Below are positions 1 through 8,820 of a stretch of DNA of 64,000 nt, piece by piece. Source of the stretch: Halomonas sp. SpR1 (GTDB taxonomy: Bacteria; Pseudomonadota; Gammaproteobacteria; Pseudomonadales; Halomonadaceae); the NCBI RefSeq assembly GCF_031010175.1, contig NZ_JAUAMB010000010.1:1-64000 (forward strand), written 5' to 3'. The notes below the pieces were generated by a model. That model did no database searches. It worked only from the letters and a program-made list of their open reading frames with translations, and was not told the origin of the DNA. Each line of letters starts with the position of its first letter. Within the stretch, counting starts at the first letter, position 1. The position numbers and the translations under genes were made by a program.

Positions 1-196
1 CGGATACTCATCGGGGCCAGAGGCGCCAGGAGACGACGCCTCATGCACAGGCCGGATATATGGCAGCAACCTGTTCCTGCATCGATGACCGAAGCCTTGC
101 AAGCAGGGAGGAGACCATATATGGGTTCACAGCGCCCTCGCGGAAACCTGCCCTCGATGCACCTTGCCATCTGCTTGCTCAATTTTACCAACTGAA
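1..196. other. Non-coding left end of window
   Basis: This is spacer downstream of the leftward aminotransferase gene. It contains a small inverted repeat (GAGGCG at 20-25 pairing with CGCCTC at 37-42) and, at about 114-150, one copy of a dispersed repeat that recurs near 61.1 kb. I see no convincing gene; the open frames across it run antisense into the aminotransferase. Confidence 0.5.
114..150. repeat. Dispersed intergenic repeat, copy 1
   Basis: Bases 121-142 are identical over 22 nt to bases 61114-61135, and the flanks (CCAT before, ACCT after) remain similar over about 37 nt. Both copies lie in intergenic DNA. This is the expected picture for a dispersed extragenic repeat of the genome, but only two copies are visible here. 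Confidence 0.6.
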
Positions 197-1306
197 TCAG
201 GCGTGCTCTTTAATAGCCTGTTCGAGAGCGGCCAATCTTCCAGGCTCCAGCGCGGCTTCCACCGCGGTAATACGAATTACATTAGCAAGCTCGGGATGCG
301 CCAAGCGAGCGACTAACACCCCTTTGTCTAGCAGTTGCTGGTGTACCTCGGCGGCGAGGTCGGCGCTGGGTAGGCGAATGCCGATAAAGTTAGTGGCGCT
401 GGGCAACACATCGGCACCCAGTGCGCGAAAGTGCTCCGCCAACTGCTCCCGGCGTGCTTTTACATCAGCAACGTGCTGGTGCACTTCGTCAGGATGATCG
501 AGCACCACTTCGGCGGCGGCCAGGGTCAGCGACGATACCGCGTAGTGAATCCGCACTTTCATCATCATCGCCAGTACGTCTGGGTCGGCAATCGCGTAGC
601 CAATGCGCAGCCCCGCCAAGCCGTGGGCTTTTGAGAGCGTGCGCAGGCGAATCACTCCCGGTATGGCTTTAGCGGCGAACTCGCTGTTGGCGTCGTCGCG
701 GAAGTCTCCGTACGCCTCGTCTAACAACAGCCAGCAGGTATCGGGCAGCGCTTCACGCAGCTTGAGGATGGCGCTATCGCTATGTAAATGGCCGCTGGGG
801 TTGTCCGGGTTGGCCAGATACACCAGGCGGGCGTTTTCCTGATGGGCCGCCGCTGCTAAGGCTTCCATATTAGGCGCCAGCACGCCGGGCGCTTCATAAT
901 AGCTGGGCTCCACCAAACGACAGCCCTGGCCTTTGGCAAAATAACCCAAGGTGGGGTAGGTGCCTGCGGTGCTCACCACGGTCTCGCCAGGTTCGCAGGT
1001 GGTGCGCAGCGCCAGGGCGATTAAGCTATCGGCACCGGCATCCACCAGCAGCGTTTCCAGCGGAATACCTTGCTGCGCACTCAAGCGTTGGCGAACACCG
1101 AGCGCTTCTGCATCGCCGTAGCAGTAAACGTGTTCGGCCAGCGCATCGCCAAAGTGCTCGCGCAGGGCGCGGTGGGGCATGTCCAGGCCTTCATTAGAGC
1201 CCAGCCGGTGGGGGATCTCCTTGCCAATGCGGCGCTCCAACACCTTGATGCCTGGGAACGGATTAACAGGGCCTTCACTCAGTAAGTGATTGGGGTAGCG
1301 GGGCAT
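197..1306 (-). CDS. PLP-dependent aminotransferase, HisC-like
   Basis: Class I/II fold-type I aminotransferase of 369 residues, close in layout to histidinol-phosphate aminotransferase. Visible family features are the ANPDNPSG segment near residue 165, the PLP-ring-binding DEAYGDF near 196, the Schiff-base lysine in TLSKAHGLAGLRIGY at about K226, and the C-terminal substrate arginine in NVIRIT. It acts in the cytoplasm. It is the last gene of the leftward ABC-transporter operon, 32 nt after an FAD-linked dehydrogenase and away from any his genes. I therefore infer amino-group removal in catabolism of the imported compound rather than histidine synthesis. The true substrate cannot be read from the sequence. 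Confidence 0.85.
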   Translation of the reverse strand: MPRYPNHLLSEGPVNPFPGIKVLERRIGKEIPHRLGSNEGLDMPHRALREHFGDALAEHVYCYGDAEALGVRQRLSAQQGIPLETLLVDAGADSLIALALRTTCEPGETVVSTAGTYPTLGYFAKGQGCRLVEPSYYEAPGVLAPNMEALAAAAHQENARLVYLANPDNPSGHLHSDSAILKLREALPDTCWLLLDEAYGDFRDDANSEFAAKAIPGVIRLRTLSKAHGLAGLRIGYAIADPDVLAMMMKVRIHYAVSSLTLAAAEVVLDHPDEVHQHVADVKARREQLAEHFRALGADVLPSATNFIGIRLPSADLAAEVHQQLLDKGVLVARLAHPELANVIRITAVEAALEPGRLAALEQAIKEHA

Positions 1307-1338
1307 GGTGATTCCTAACGATACAGTGAATGTTTAAC

Positions 1339-2730
1339 TTAAAACGTTTCTTGAAGTACTTTACCGGGGTTGAGCAGATTAAGCGGATCGAGGGCCTGCT
1401 TGAGCGTATGCATTAGCTCGATCTCGGCGCTGGAGCGGCAGGTGCCTAGCCAGGGGCGCTTTTCTAAACCGATTCCATGCTCGGCGGAGACCGAACCGCC
1501 CAGTGCCGCCAGCGGCTGGTAAACCATCGCCTCCACTTCACGCCGTATTTCAGGCTCGGCACTCCCTGCGCAAACAGAAATATGCAGGTTGCCATCGCCC
1601 AGATGGCCAAACACTACCAGGCGCGCCTCCCTCCAGCGCTGGGTTAGCTGCGCTTCCAAGGCATCGGTATAGCGCTGCATATCGGCAATCGGCAGGCTGA
1701 CATCGAAGGTGAGCACTGGCGCCAAACCTTTGACCAAGCCCTCAATATCTTCTCGAATCGCCCATAGCCCATCCCGCTGGGTGCTTGATTGGGCAATCAC
1801 CGCATCGACAATCAGCTCTTTCTCTAACGCGCTTTCCAATGCTTCGCTGAACTGGGTGGCATTGCGTTCGGCGTCGCTGCCCAGCGACTCAATGATCACA
1901 TAGAATGGGTGTTCGGTGGCAATCGGTGGCGTATGGCGGCCCAGAGTTGCGGTCAGTAGGCGGTAGTGGTTTTGCCACATCACCTCAAAAGCACCCAGGC
2001 TGCCGCCGAGTGCTTTGCCCATATGGCTAAGCAGCCCGGTCAGGGCCTCGAATGAAGGGCAGGCAACCATCGCCGTTTGCTCGCTGGGCGTGGGGGGCTG
2101 AAGGCGCAGCACCGCCCTGGTCACAATGCCCAGGGTGCCTTCGCTGCCGATAAACAGCTGCTTTAAATCGAAACCGGCGTTGTTCTTCAGCATACGGTTC
2201 ATGGAGCTGACCACGCGGCCATCGGCCATGACGGCTTCTAACCCCAAGACTTGCTGGCGCATCATGCCGTAGCGTATGACCCGAACGCCCCCGGCGTTGG
2301 TGGCGATATTGCCGCCAATGGTGCAACTGCCCCGGGCGCCCAGATCCAGCGGAAACTGCAGGCCGACCTCTTTAGCCGCCTCTTGAACCCGCTGCAGCGG
2401 TGCCCCAGCCTGCACGGTAAGCGTACCGCCGACCTGATCAATCTCTTCAATGGCGCTCATGCGCTCCAGGGAGATCACTAACTCCGCAGGGCTTGCTTCC
2501 GCGCCATGCACCAAGCCGGTTAATCCGCCGTGGGTGACCACAGGCTGTTGAGCGTCGTGACAGGCCTTCATTACTGCGGCGACCTGCTCGGTATCCGCCG
2601 GGCGCACAATGGCGCCAGCCTGGCAGGGCGCGCCGGTCATCCAATCAACGCTACGGCTACTGACATCGTCGCCCGTTAATACGTGGGCAGGGCCGACAAT
2701 GGCGCGTAGCGCCTCCAGGGTTATTTGCAT
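1339..2730 (-). CDS. FAD-linked oxidase, GlcD/D-lactate dehydrogenase-type
   Basis: A 463-residue member of the vanillyl-alcohol-oxidase/PCMH flavoprotein superfamily (GlcD, Dld, D-2-hydroxyglutarate dehydrogenase group). The N-terminal half carries the FAD-binding PCMH domain (IVRPADTEQVAAV, then the glycine-rich THGGLTGLVHGA). The C-terminal FAD-oxidase domain shows HLGDGNLHIS at about 376 and SAEHGIGLEK at about 415, the conserved metal/substrate site. It probably oxidises a D-2-hydroxy acid and passes electrons to the quinone pool or an electron-transfer flavoprotein. It lies between the transporter ATPase and the HisC-like aminotransferase, so the imported compound may yield a hydroxy acid. 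The substrate is unresolved. Confidence 0.85.
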   Translation of the reverse strand: MQITLEALRAIVGPAHVLTGDDVSSRSVDWMTGAPCQAGAIVRPADTEQVAAVMKACHDAQQPVVTHGGLTGLVHGAEASPAELVISLERMSAIEEIDQVGGTLTVQAGAPLQRVQEAAKEVGLQFPLDLGARGSCTIGGNIATNAGGVRVIRYGMMRQQVLGLEAVMADGRVVSSMNRMLKNNAGFDLKQLFIGSEGTLGIVTRAVLRLQPPTPSEQTAMVACPSFEALTGLLSHMGKALGGSLGAFEVMWQNHYRLLTATLGRHTPPIATEHPFYVIIESLGSDAERNATQFSEALESALEKELIVDAVIAQSSTQRDGLWAIREDIEGLVKGLAPVLTFDVSLPIADMQRYTDALEAQLTQRWREARLVVFGHLGDGNLHISVCAGSAEPEIRREVEAMVYQPLAALGGSVSAEHGIGLEKRPWLGTCRSSAEIELMHTLKQALDPLNLLNPGKVLQETF

Positions 2731-2765
2731 GTATGTTCCTTAACGTATCTTGTCCATTCGATCAA

Positions 2766-4397
2766 TTATGCCGTCGCCGCCACGGGCGCTTCGCGGCCGG
2801 GAATCGCCTTGAGCAGATCCTGGGTATACGCCTCTTTTGGGGCGAGGAAAATCTGTTCGGCGCTGCCTTGCTCGACAATTCGCCCATGCTGCATCACCAC
2901 AATACGGTCGCAAATCTGCGCGGCGACGCGTAGGTCGTGGGTGATAAACAGCAGCGACAGCGAAAGCCGCTGTTTAAGCTCCTCCAGCAGCTCCAATACC
3001 TGGGCCTGAATCGATACATCCAGTGCTGATACGGCTTCGTCCGCGACAATCAGCTCGGGATTAAGCGCCAAGGCTCTGGCAATACCAATACGCTGACGCT
3101 GGCCGCCAGAAAATTCATGCGGGAAACGCTCCACGGCGCTGGCGCCTAAACCGACCATATCGAGCAGCTCACCTGCCTGCTTAAGCGCCGCGGCTTTGGG
3201 CGTGCCGTTGGCAATCGGCCCCTGGGCTATCGCCATGCCCACCTTGGTGCGAGGGTTGAGTGAGGCGTAAGGGTCTTGAAAGATCATCTGCACACGGTGG
3301 CGCTCACGGCGCAGCGCAGCGCCCGTTAATTGCGAAAGATTGACGCCATCCAGCAGCAGTTCGCCGCTGTCCGGATGCTCCAAGCGCACTACGCAGCGGC
3401 CCAAGGTAGATTTCCCCGAACCGGACTCTCCCACAATCCCCACCGTTTCGCCACGGGCGAGGGTAAGTGACACATCATCAAGAGCGCGTACTTCCCTGGC
3501 AGGCTTAAACAATCCACCCTTTGAGCGAAACACCTTATTGAGCTGCTTAATTTCCAGCAGCGGCGCCACCTGACTGGTCTCACGGTGGGGCGGCACCGCA
3601 TTGCTGGGAATCGCCGCGATTAGCGCTTGGGTATAAGCATCTTGAGGGTTTTCAAGCACCGATTTGGCGTCACCCAGTTCGACAATCTTGCCGTGGCGCA
3701 TCACGCAGACACGGCTGGCGATTTCGGCCACCACGCCAAAGTCGTGGGTGATAAACATCACTGACATACCGCGGCGCTGCTGTAGATCGCGGATCAGCTC
3801 AAGAATTTGCGCCTGGGTGGTCACATCCAGCGCGGTGGTGGGCTCATCCGCTATCAGCAGGATAGGTTCCAGTGCCAGCGCCATGGCGATCATGACCCGC
3901 TGACGCTGGCCGCCGGAAAGCTCGAAAGGGTAGGCGCGAATGGCCTTCTCCGGCTGCGGGATACCCACTTCAATCAACAGCTCCAGGGCTCGGGCTTGGC
4001 GCTCTTTGGCATTGAACTGGCCATGGGCCTCAAATACCTCAGCGATCTGTGCGCCTACCCGCATCAGCGGGTTAAGGGCGGTCATCGGCTCCTGAAATAT
4101 CATGCCGATTTTTAGCCCACGCAGGGTGCGGTGCTGCTTCTCGGTCATGGCGAGCAGGTTCTGCCCTTCAAACAGTATCTCGCCCTGGGTGGCGCGCACG
4201 CCCTTGGGCAGTAGCCCCATCACGGCGTTGGCAGCCATCGACTTGCCCGAACCCGACTCACCCACCACGCACATGATCTCGCCGCGCTTCACGTCGTAGC
4301 TAACCTCCTCCACCGCTAGAGCGCGATCCGCCCCTTTGGGCAGCGCAATATTCAGGTTGCGAATGCTGAGGACGGTTTCTGTTGATGCTTCATTCAT
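2766..4397 (-). CDS. ABC importer ATPase with two fused nucleotide-binding domains
   Basis: DppD and DppF equivalents are fused in one chain (543 residues), as in YejF and GsiA. Two complete ATPase cassettes are visible. The first has Walker A GESGSGKS at about 46-53 and signature LSGGQRQRV; the second has Walker [10 protein letters not shown] at about 330 and signature FSGGQRQRI. Each has a Walker B aspartate (ADEPTTALD and ADEAVSALD). It powers uptake through the two adjacent permeases. The start at 4397 is preferred over the ATG at 4415 because GGAG lies a suitable distance upstream. It follows the permease gene by 27 nt in the same operon. Confidence 0.9.
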   Translation of the reverse strand: MNEASTETVLSIRNLNIALPKGADRALAVEEVSYDVKRGEIMCVVGESGSGKSMAANAVMGLLPKGVRATQGEILFEGQNLLAMTEKQHRTLRGLKIGMIFQEPMTALNPLMRVGAQIAEVFEAHGQFNAKERQARALELLIEVGIPQPEKAIRAYPFELSGGQRQRVMIAMALALEPILLIADEPTTALDVTTQAQILELIRDLQQRRGMSVMFITHDFGVVAEIASRVCVMRHGKIVELGDAKSVLENPQDAYTQALIAAIPSNAVPPHRETSQVAPLLEIKQLNKVFRSKGGLFKPAREVRALDDVSLTLARGETVGIVGESGSGKSTLGRCVVRLEHPDSGELLLDGVNLSQLTGAALRRERHRVQMIFQDPYASLNPRTKVGMAIAQGPIANGTPKAAALKQAGELLDMVGLGASAVERFPHEFSGGQRQRIGIARALALNPELIVADEAVSALDVSIQAQVLELLEELKQRLSLSLLFITHDLRVAAQICDRIVVMQHGRIVEQGSAEQIFLAPKEAYTQDLLKAIPGREAPVAATA

Positions 4398-4424
4398 AAC
4401 AAGCACTCCAGTCATAACAAACGC

Positions 4425-5258
4425 CTAGCGCTCGCGGGAAAGTTTCGGGTTCAAAGCATCGTCTAAACCTTCACCGACCAGATTTAGAGCCAGCACGGTG
4501 AGCAGAATCGCCACCCCAGGGAAGAAACTTAGCCACCACGCCTGACGAATTACCGTGCGCGCCGCGCCAATCATATAGCCCCAGGACATCACGTTGGGGT
4601 CGCCCAAGCCCAGAAACGACAGCGCCGATTCCAGCAGAATGGCGGTGGCGACCATTAACGAGGCCAGCACGATAATCGGCGACAGGGTATTGGGCAGAAT
4701 CTGGCGCAGAATAATCGTGGTGTTGGACTGGCCCACCAAGCGCGCGGCTTCCACATACTCGCGGTTACGCAGCGACATAAACTCGGCGCGCACCAGGCGG
4801 GCCACCGGCGGCCAACTGACAATCGCAATCGCCAACACAATCGAGCTGATGCTGGGCTGCATAATCGCCACCAGCACGATTGCCAGCGCGAAGTTGGGAA
4901 TGGTCTGAAAGAACTCGGTAAAGCGCATCAGGAGGTCGTCAATCCACCCGCCGTAGTAACCGGCAATGGCGCCCAGCGGTACGCCAATCAGCAGCGCCAC
5001 ACTGGTGGATACCAGCCCAATCAGCAGCGACACCCAGGCGCCGTGCATTAAGCCTGATGCCACGTTGCGGCCCATGGTGTCGGTGCCCAGGGGAAAGCCA
5101 TCCTGTGAAAGCGGCGGCAAAAAGGGCCGCTGCACCATCCGCCAGGGGGATTCAGGGAACAGCAGCGGTGCGAGTATCGCCATGGCGATAATTACCAGCA
5201 GGATAATCAGCCCCACCAGGGCGCCACGGTTTTGCGCGAAGCGTGCGAAAAAACTCAT
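4425..5258 (-). CDS. ABC transporter permease, DppC-type
   Basis: Inner-membrane permease of 277 residues from the peptide/opine/nickel ABC family. It has an N-terminal membrane helix, the OppC-type periplasmic segment ending GTDTMGRNV, and the EAA-loop region around EYVEAARLVGQSN that docks the ATPase. Its ATG overlaps the stop of the partner permease by 4 nt, so the two are translationally coupled. Together with the binding protein, second permease and fused ATPase it completes an importer. Confidence 0.92.
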   Translation of the reverse strand: MSFFARFAQNRGALVGLIILLVIIAMAILAPLLFPESPWRMVQRPFLPPLSQDGFPLGTDTMGRNVASGLMHGAWVSLLIGLVSTSVALLIGVPLGAIAGYYGGWIDDLLMRFTEFFQTIPNFALAIVLVAIMQPSISSIVLAIAIVSWPPVARLVRAEFMSLRNREYVEAARLVGQSNTTIILRQILPNTLSPIIVLASLMVATAILLESALSFLGLGDPNVMSWGYMIGAARTVIRQAWWLSFFPGVAILLTVLALNLVGEGLDDALNPKLSRER

Positions 5259-6235
5259 GCGGCCCCCTTCTTGATGCGTGGATCAGCCAGGCTGTAGACC
5301 AAGTCGGTGATGATGTTGAAGACGATGACCAGGGCTGCCGAGAAGAAGAAAATCCCTAGCAGCAGGTTGTAGTCGCGCTGCTCAAGGGCTTCAAACATCA
5401 AGCGGCCGATACCGGGCCAGGCAAACACGGTTTCGGTCAGGATCGCCCCGCCGACCATCTGCCCCGCCTGTAGGCCAGCAAGAGTAATAATGGGTAGAAG
5501 TGCGTTACGCAGTACATGGCGGCGCTGAATAATGCTGGGTTTCAAACCTTTGGCGCGGGCGGTTTTAACGTAATCCTGCTGGGCGGCATCGAGCATGGAG
5601 GTGCGCGTCATGCGGGTATAAATCGCCATAAAAAACAGCGCCAGGGTGGTCGCCGGTAGCACCAAGTGCTTGGCAATATCGAGCACCAGGGCAAACCCCG
5701 TGTGACCCGCGCCCACGGTGTAAAGGCCGTAGGCGGGTAGCCAGCCTAGATACACCGAAAACACCACCACCGACATTAGCGCCACCCAGAACAGCGGGGT
5801 GGCGTAGAACACCAGTGCCAGCGCCATGATCAGCGAACCGGAGGGCTTCTTGACCCGCGCCGCGGCCATGGAGCCCGCCACAATGCCCAGTACCAGCGAA
5901 AGCACAAAGGCGGTGCCGGTGAGCAGCAGGGTAGCGGGTAGGCGCGCCATAATCAGATCAAAGACAGGCACGCCCAGCCGGTAGGAATAGCCAAAATCGA
6001 GCATCGCAATGCCCGATACATAGCGCCACAGCTGCACGTACATCGGCTGATCAAGGCCGAAGCGCTCGCGCAGCTGATTAAGAAATTCCTGGTCAGCGGC
6101 GCCCGCTTGTCCCGCCAGAATGGCGGCCGGATCGCCGGGGGCCAATTGAATCAGCAGGAAATTAAAAATAACGATTAAAAACAGCACAATCACGGCTTTA
6201 AACAGCCGCATGAGAATGAGGCGAGCGTAGACCAT
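5255..6235 (-). CDS. ABC transporter permease, DppB-type
   Basis: Second inner-membrane permease of the importer, 326 residues from the start chosen here (MVYARLILMRLFK). It shows the DppB N-terminal helix, the APGDPAAIL segment that follows it, and the EAA-type cytoplasmic loop YVKTARAKGL. An in-frame upstream ATG at 6292 would add 19 residues made of a KVSxR pentapeptide repeat. That stretch is a 15-nt tandem duplication of the ribosome-binding region, so I take the last ATG, which has AGGAAGG just upstream and matches the family N terminus. It overlaps the next permease by 4 nt. Confidence 0.88.
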   Translation of the reverse strand: MVYARLILMRLFKAVIVLFLIVIFNFLLIQLAPGDPAAILAGQAGAADQEFLNQLRERFGLDQPMYVQLWRYVSGIAMLDFGYSYRLGVPVFDLIMARLPATLLLTGTAFVLSLVLGIVAGSMAAARVKKPSGSLIMALALVFYATPLFWVALMSVVVFSVYLGWLPAYGLYTVGAGHTGFALVLDIAKHLVLPATTLALFFMAIYTRMTRTSMLDAAQQDYVKTARAKGLKPSIIQRRHVLRNALLPIITLAGLQAGQMVGGAILTETVFAWPGIGRLMFEALEQRDYNLLLGIFFFSAALVIVFNIITDLVYSLADPRIKKGAA

Positions 6236-6295
6236 AGACACCTTCCTGACGGGCACTTTCCTGGCAGATACTTTCCTGACGGATACCTTCATGAC
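6236..6295. repeat. 15-nt tandem repeat in the dppB leader
   Basis: Read on the minus strand, four imperfect 15-nt units run from about 6292 to 6233, each resembling AAAGTATCTGCCAGG. Every unit carries an AGGAA(A/G)G purine run, so the Shine-Dalgarno region of the DppB-type permease has been multiplied. The repeat is also an open in-frame extension of that gene (KVSVR, KVSAR, KVPVR, KVSMV). Confidence 0.75.
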
Positions 6296-6342
6296 ATGGC
6301 TAAACCACCCAGGCAGCTCGCGCTACCTGGGTATTCTGAGAC

Positions 6343-7899
6343 TTAGCGGTCTAGCCAGGCATCCTTAAAGCCGTCGTTAACACCCACGCCGGAGGTGACC
6401 AGGTTTTTCACGTCACAGCGGTAGAGTGTCGGGAAGCCCAGTTCCATCAGCCAGCCAACGGGGACATCTTCGTGGAGAATTTCCTGGACTTCATGGTAAA
6501 GCGCTTCGCGCTCTGCATCCGGGAAGGCAGTGGCGGCCTCGTTAAACAGCTCGTCAACGCGCTCGTTTTCGTAGCCTTCGACGTTATTCCAGGGCGAGCC
6601 CTTGGCAATGTTGTCGGAAAGGTAGGTGCGTGAAATACCCAGAGCCGGGTCGCCGTACTGGAACAGGTAGGTAAAGGCGAGATCGTAGTCCCAGTCACCC
6701 AGGCGCTGGTTCCAGCCGCCCACATCGGTGGCTTGAGTGCTGACGTTAATGCCTACTTCACGCAGGTTCTGCTGCACGGCTTCGGCCCAGCGCGTCCAGG
6801 TTTCGCCATAGGGCAGCGGTAGAATGGTGATCTCTTCACCGTCGTAGCCCATTTCATCGAGCAGTTCCCGGGCGCGATCTGGATCGTGGTCGTAGGGCTC
6901 CAGGTCTTCATTCTGGAAGCGCGCATTAGAGCCAAAGGCGGAAAGCGGCACGTTACCCAGGCCATTCCACAGCACATCTTTGGCGAACTCCCGATCCATG
7001 GCGTACATCACCGCCTGGCGGAAGCGTTTATCGGCGGTGGGGCCTTCGCGATTGTTCATCCACAGCATGGCGAAGGGGCTGAAGTACTCGTGACCTTCTT
7101 CGGTCATGCAGACGTTATCCATCGCCGCCAAGCGGGGAATGTCGAAGTTCTCGACGGTGCCGCTGGGCAGCACATCAATGGTTTCATTTTCGAACGAGAC
7201 TGCGCGGGAAGCGCCGTCAGGAATGATGTGCCAGTTAACGCCGTCGAGGTAGGGTAGGCCCTCTTCGTAGTAATCGTCGTTTTTAACCAGCTCGATAACG
7301 GTACCGCGCTCCCAGTTGGCAAACTTGAACGGGCCGGTGCCAATCGGGTGGTCATTGTGCTCGTTATCGCGGAAATCAGTGCCTGCGTATAAGTGCTCGG
7401 GCACCATGGTGAAGGTGCCCGCTTCAAAAGAGAGCAGGAACGGGCCGAAGGGTTGAGTGAGGGTAAACACCACGGTGTGGTCGTCGGTGGCTTCAATGCT
7501 TTCTACATGTTGCAAGACTGCCCTGGCGCTGGGGTTCAGCTCGCGATGGAACACATCGGCCGAGAACACCACGTCTTCAGCGGTAAAGGGTTCGCCGTCG
7601 TGCCAGGTCACGTCGTCACGTAGGTGAAAGGTGTAGGTGCGGCCATCCTCACTGACGTCCCAGGATTCTGCCAGTTGCGGCATGGGTTCAAGATCGGTGG
7701 TGTAACGCATCAGGCCTTCGTAGATATTACCTGCCACGGTGCGGGTAGGCGCGTTTTGAACCATGCCAAGCACCAGACCTGGGGGCTCGGGCTGGATAAT
7801 GGTATTAACCGTTCCTCCCGACTTGGGGTCATCGGCCAAAGCGGCGGAGGTAAAAGCGAGTGCTGCAGCGGAAATAGCCAAAGCTAAAGGTTTCTTCAT
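6343..7899 (-). CDS. ABC transporter periplasmic substrate-binding protein (SBP family 5)
   Basis: Peptide/opine-type extracytoplasmic binding protein of 518 residues. The start MKKPLALAISAAALAF at 7899 gives a classical Sec signal peptide with likely cleavage after AALA, and GGAGCAGGAAAC precedes the ATG. Family-5 hallmarks are AESWDVSEDGRTYTFHLRDD, the GTGPF segment, and DKRFRQAVMYAMDRE in the second lobe. It delivers substrate to the adjacent permeases. It is the first gene of the leftward operon and is divergent from the GntR regulator, which probably controls it. The ligand could be a peptide, opine or acetylated amino compound. Confidence 0.92.
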   Translation of the reverse strand: MKKPLALAISAAALAFTSAALADDPKSGGTVNTIIQPEPPGLVLGMVQNAPTRTVAGNIYEGLMRYTTDLEPMPQLAESWDVSEDGRTYTFHLRDDVTWHDGEPFTAEDVVFSADVFHRELNPSARAVLQHVESIEATDDHTVVFTLTQPFGPFLLSFEAGTFTMVPEHLYAGTDFRDNEHNDHPIGTGPFKFANWERGTVIELVKNDDYYEEGLPYLDGVNWHIIPDGASRAVSFENETIDVLPSGTVENFDIPRLAAMDNVCMTEEGHEYFSPFAMLWMNNREGPTADKRFRQAVMYAMDREFAKDVLWNGLGNVPLSAFGSNARFQNEDLEPYDHDPDRARELLDEMGYDGEEITILPLPYGETWTRWAEAVQQNLREVGINVSTQATDVGGWNQRLGDWDYDLAFTYLFQYGDPALGISRTYLSDNIAKGSPWNNVEGYENERVDELFNEAATAFPDAEREALYHEVQEILHEDVPVGWLMELGFPTLYRCDVKNLVTSGVGVNDGFKDAWLDR

Positions 7900-8024
7900 G
7901 TTTCCTGCTCCTCGGTTTATTAGCACGTAATGGGTTTACGTAGTCGTTAGGCGAGCGAGGCGTGGTTAGGCCCAGTTGTGTTGGTTGTTGGGAGCCTGTT
8001 TTGACCATAGCAGTAGCTGGTAAA

Positions 8025-8054
8025 ACTGTCGACAGTCGGCAATCGTTCGTCGAC
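8025..8054. promoter_or_regulatory. Putative GntR operator pair in divergent promoter region
   Basis: A perfect 12-bp palindrome ACTGTCGACAGT (8025-8036) is followed by a second GTCGAC core at 8049-8054. The cores are 21 bp apart, about two helical turns. They lie between the transporter operon and the regulator gene, where an FCD-type GntR repressor would be expected to bind. The assignment is by position and symmetry only. Confidence 0.4.
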
Positions 8055-8085
8055 AAGCAGCATATTTTCGTCATACTGAAGTGAC

Positions 8086-8820
8086 GTGTCAGACCTAATG
8101 AGTAAACTTATGGCCTTCACAGCGTCGGCTCCCAGGGCCTTTATTCAGCAGCAAAACTTGGTCGAGCAAGTTGCTGACTATTTGACCCAAGCGATTATTC
8201 AACAACACTTTTTACCCGGCGAGCGGCTTTCTGAAGTGCAGCTCTCCCGGGATTTGGGCGTTAGCCGTGCGCCGGTGCGTGAGGCCGCTCGGCTGCTCGA
8301 AAGCCGTGGTTTGCTGATCTCAAAACCCCGGCGGGGCTTCTTTGTTCGCGCGTTGAATGCCGTTGAACTCGAAGATGTCTTTGATTTGCGGTTGTGTCTT
8401 GAGCGCCACGCCATTCACCGCTTGGTGGAACGCTATACGCCCGAGGCCAAGCGCGCGCTGGAACAGCAGGTGGATGTGCTATGTGAGGCAGCGGAAAGCA
8501 ATGATGGCACCCGGCGTATTGAGGAGGATCTGCAGTTTCACCGGCTGATGCTGCACTACGCGGGCAATGAGCGACTATTGCGTGCCTTTGATGATCTGAC
8601 CCACGAACTGCGCCTGTGCATCACCCTCATCACCAAAACCCATGAAGCCCCCGATACCATCGCCACAAGCCACTTCAAGCTTTTAGAGGCACTGGATAGC
8701 GGCAGCCCTGACGCCTGCCATGAGGCGATCGATTACCACATAGGCGTTGCCCGTAAATTTGTGGTCAAGGGTGTGGGCGAAACTGGAGAGCATAGCGATG
8801 AAGACATTCTTCCACGCTGA
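8086..8820 (+). CDS. GntR-family regulator with FCD domain
   Basis: A 244-residue transcription factor with an N-terminal winged helix (GERLSEVQLSRDLGVSRA then PVREAARLLESRGLL) and an all-helical C-terminal FCD ligand domain (LEDVFDLRLCLERHA, FHRLMLHYAGNERLL). FCD regulators sense small organic acids or amino-acid-like metabolites. It starts with GTG at 8086; an ATG at 8098 is an alternative. It is divergent from the ABC operon and overlaps the following deacetylase gene by 23 nt, which points to local control of both. Confidence 0.88.
   Translation: MSDLMSKLMAFTASAPRAFIQQQNLVEQVADYLTQAIIQQHFLPGERLSEVQLSRDLGVSRAPVREAARLLESRGLLISKPRRGFFVRALNAVELEDVFDLRLCLERHAIHRLVERYTPEAKRALEQQVDVLCEAAESNDGTRRIEEDLQFHRLMLHYAGNERLLRAFDDLTHELRLCITLITKTHEAPDTIATSHFKLLEALDSGSPDACHEAIDYHIGVARKFVVKGVGETGEHSDEDILPR

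Noticed and set aside
60-497. 145-codon plus-strand frame at the left end
   Set aside because: It runs antisense through the aminotransferase gene and has Ser/Ala-rich shadow composition.
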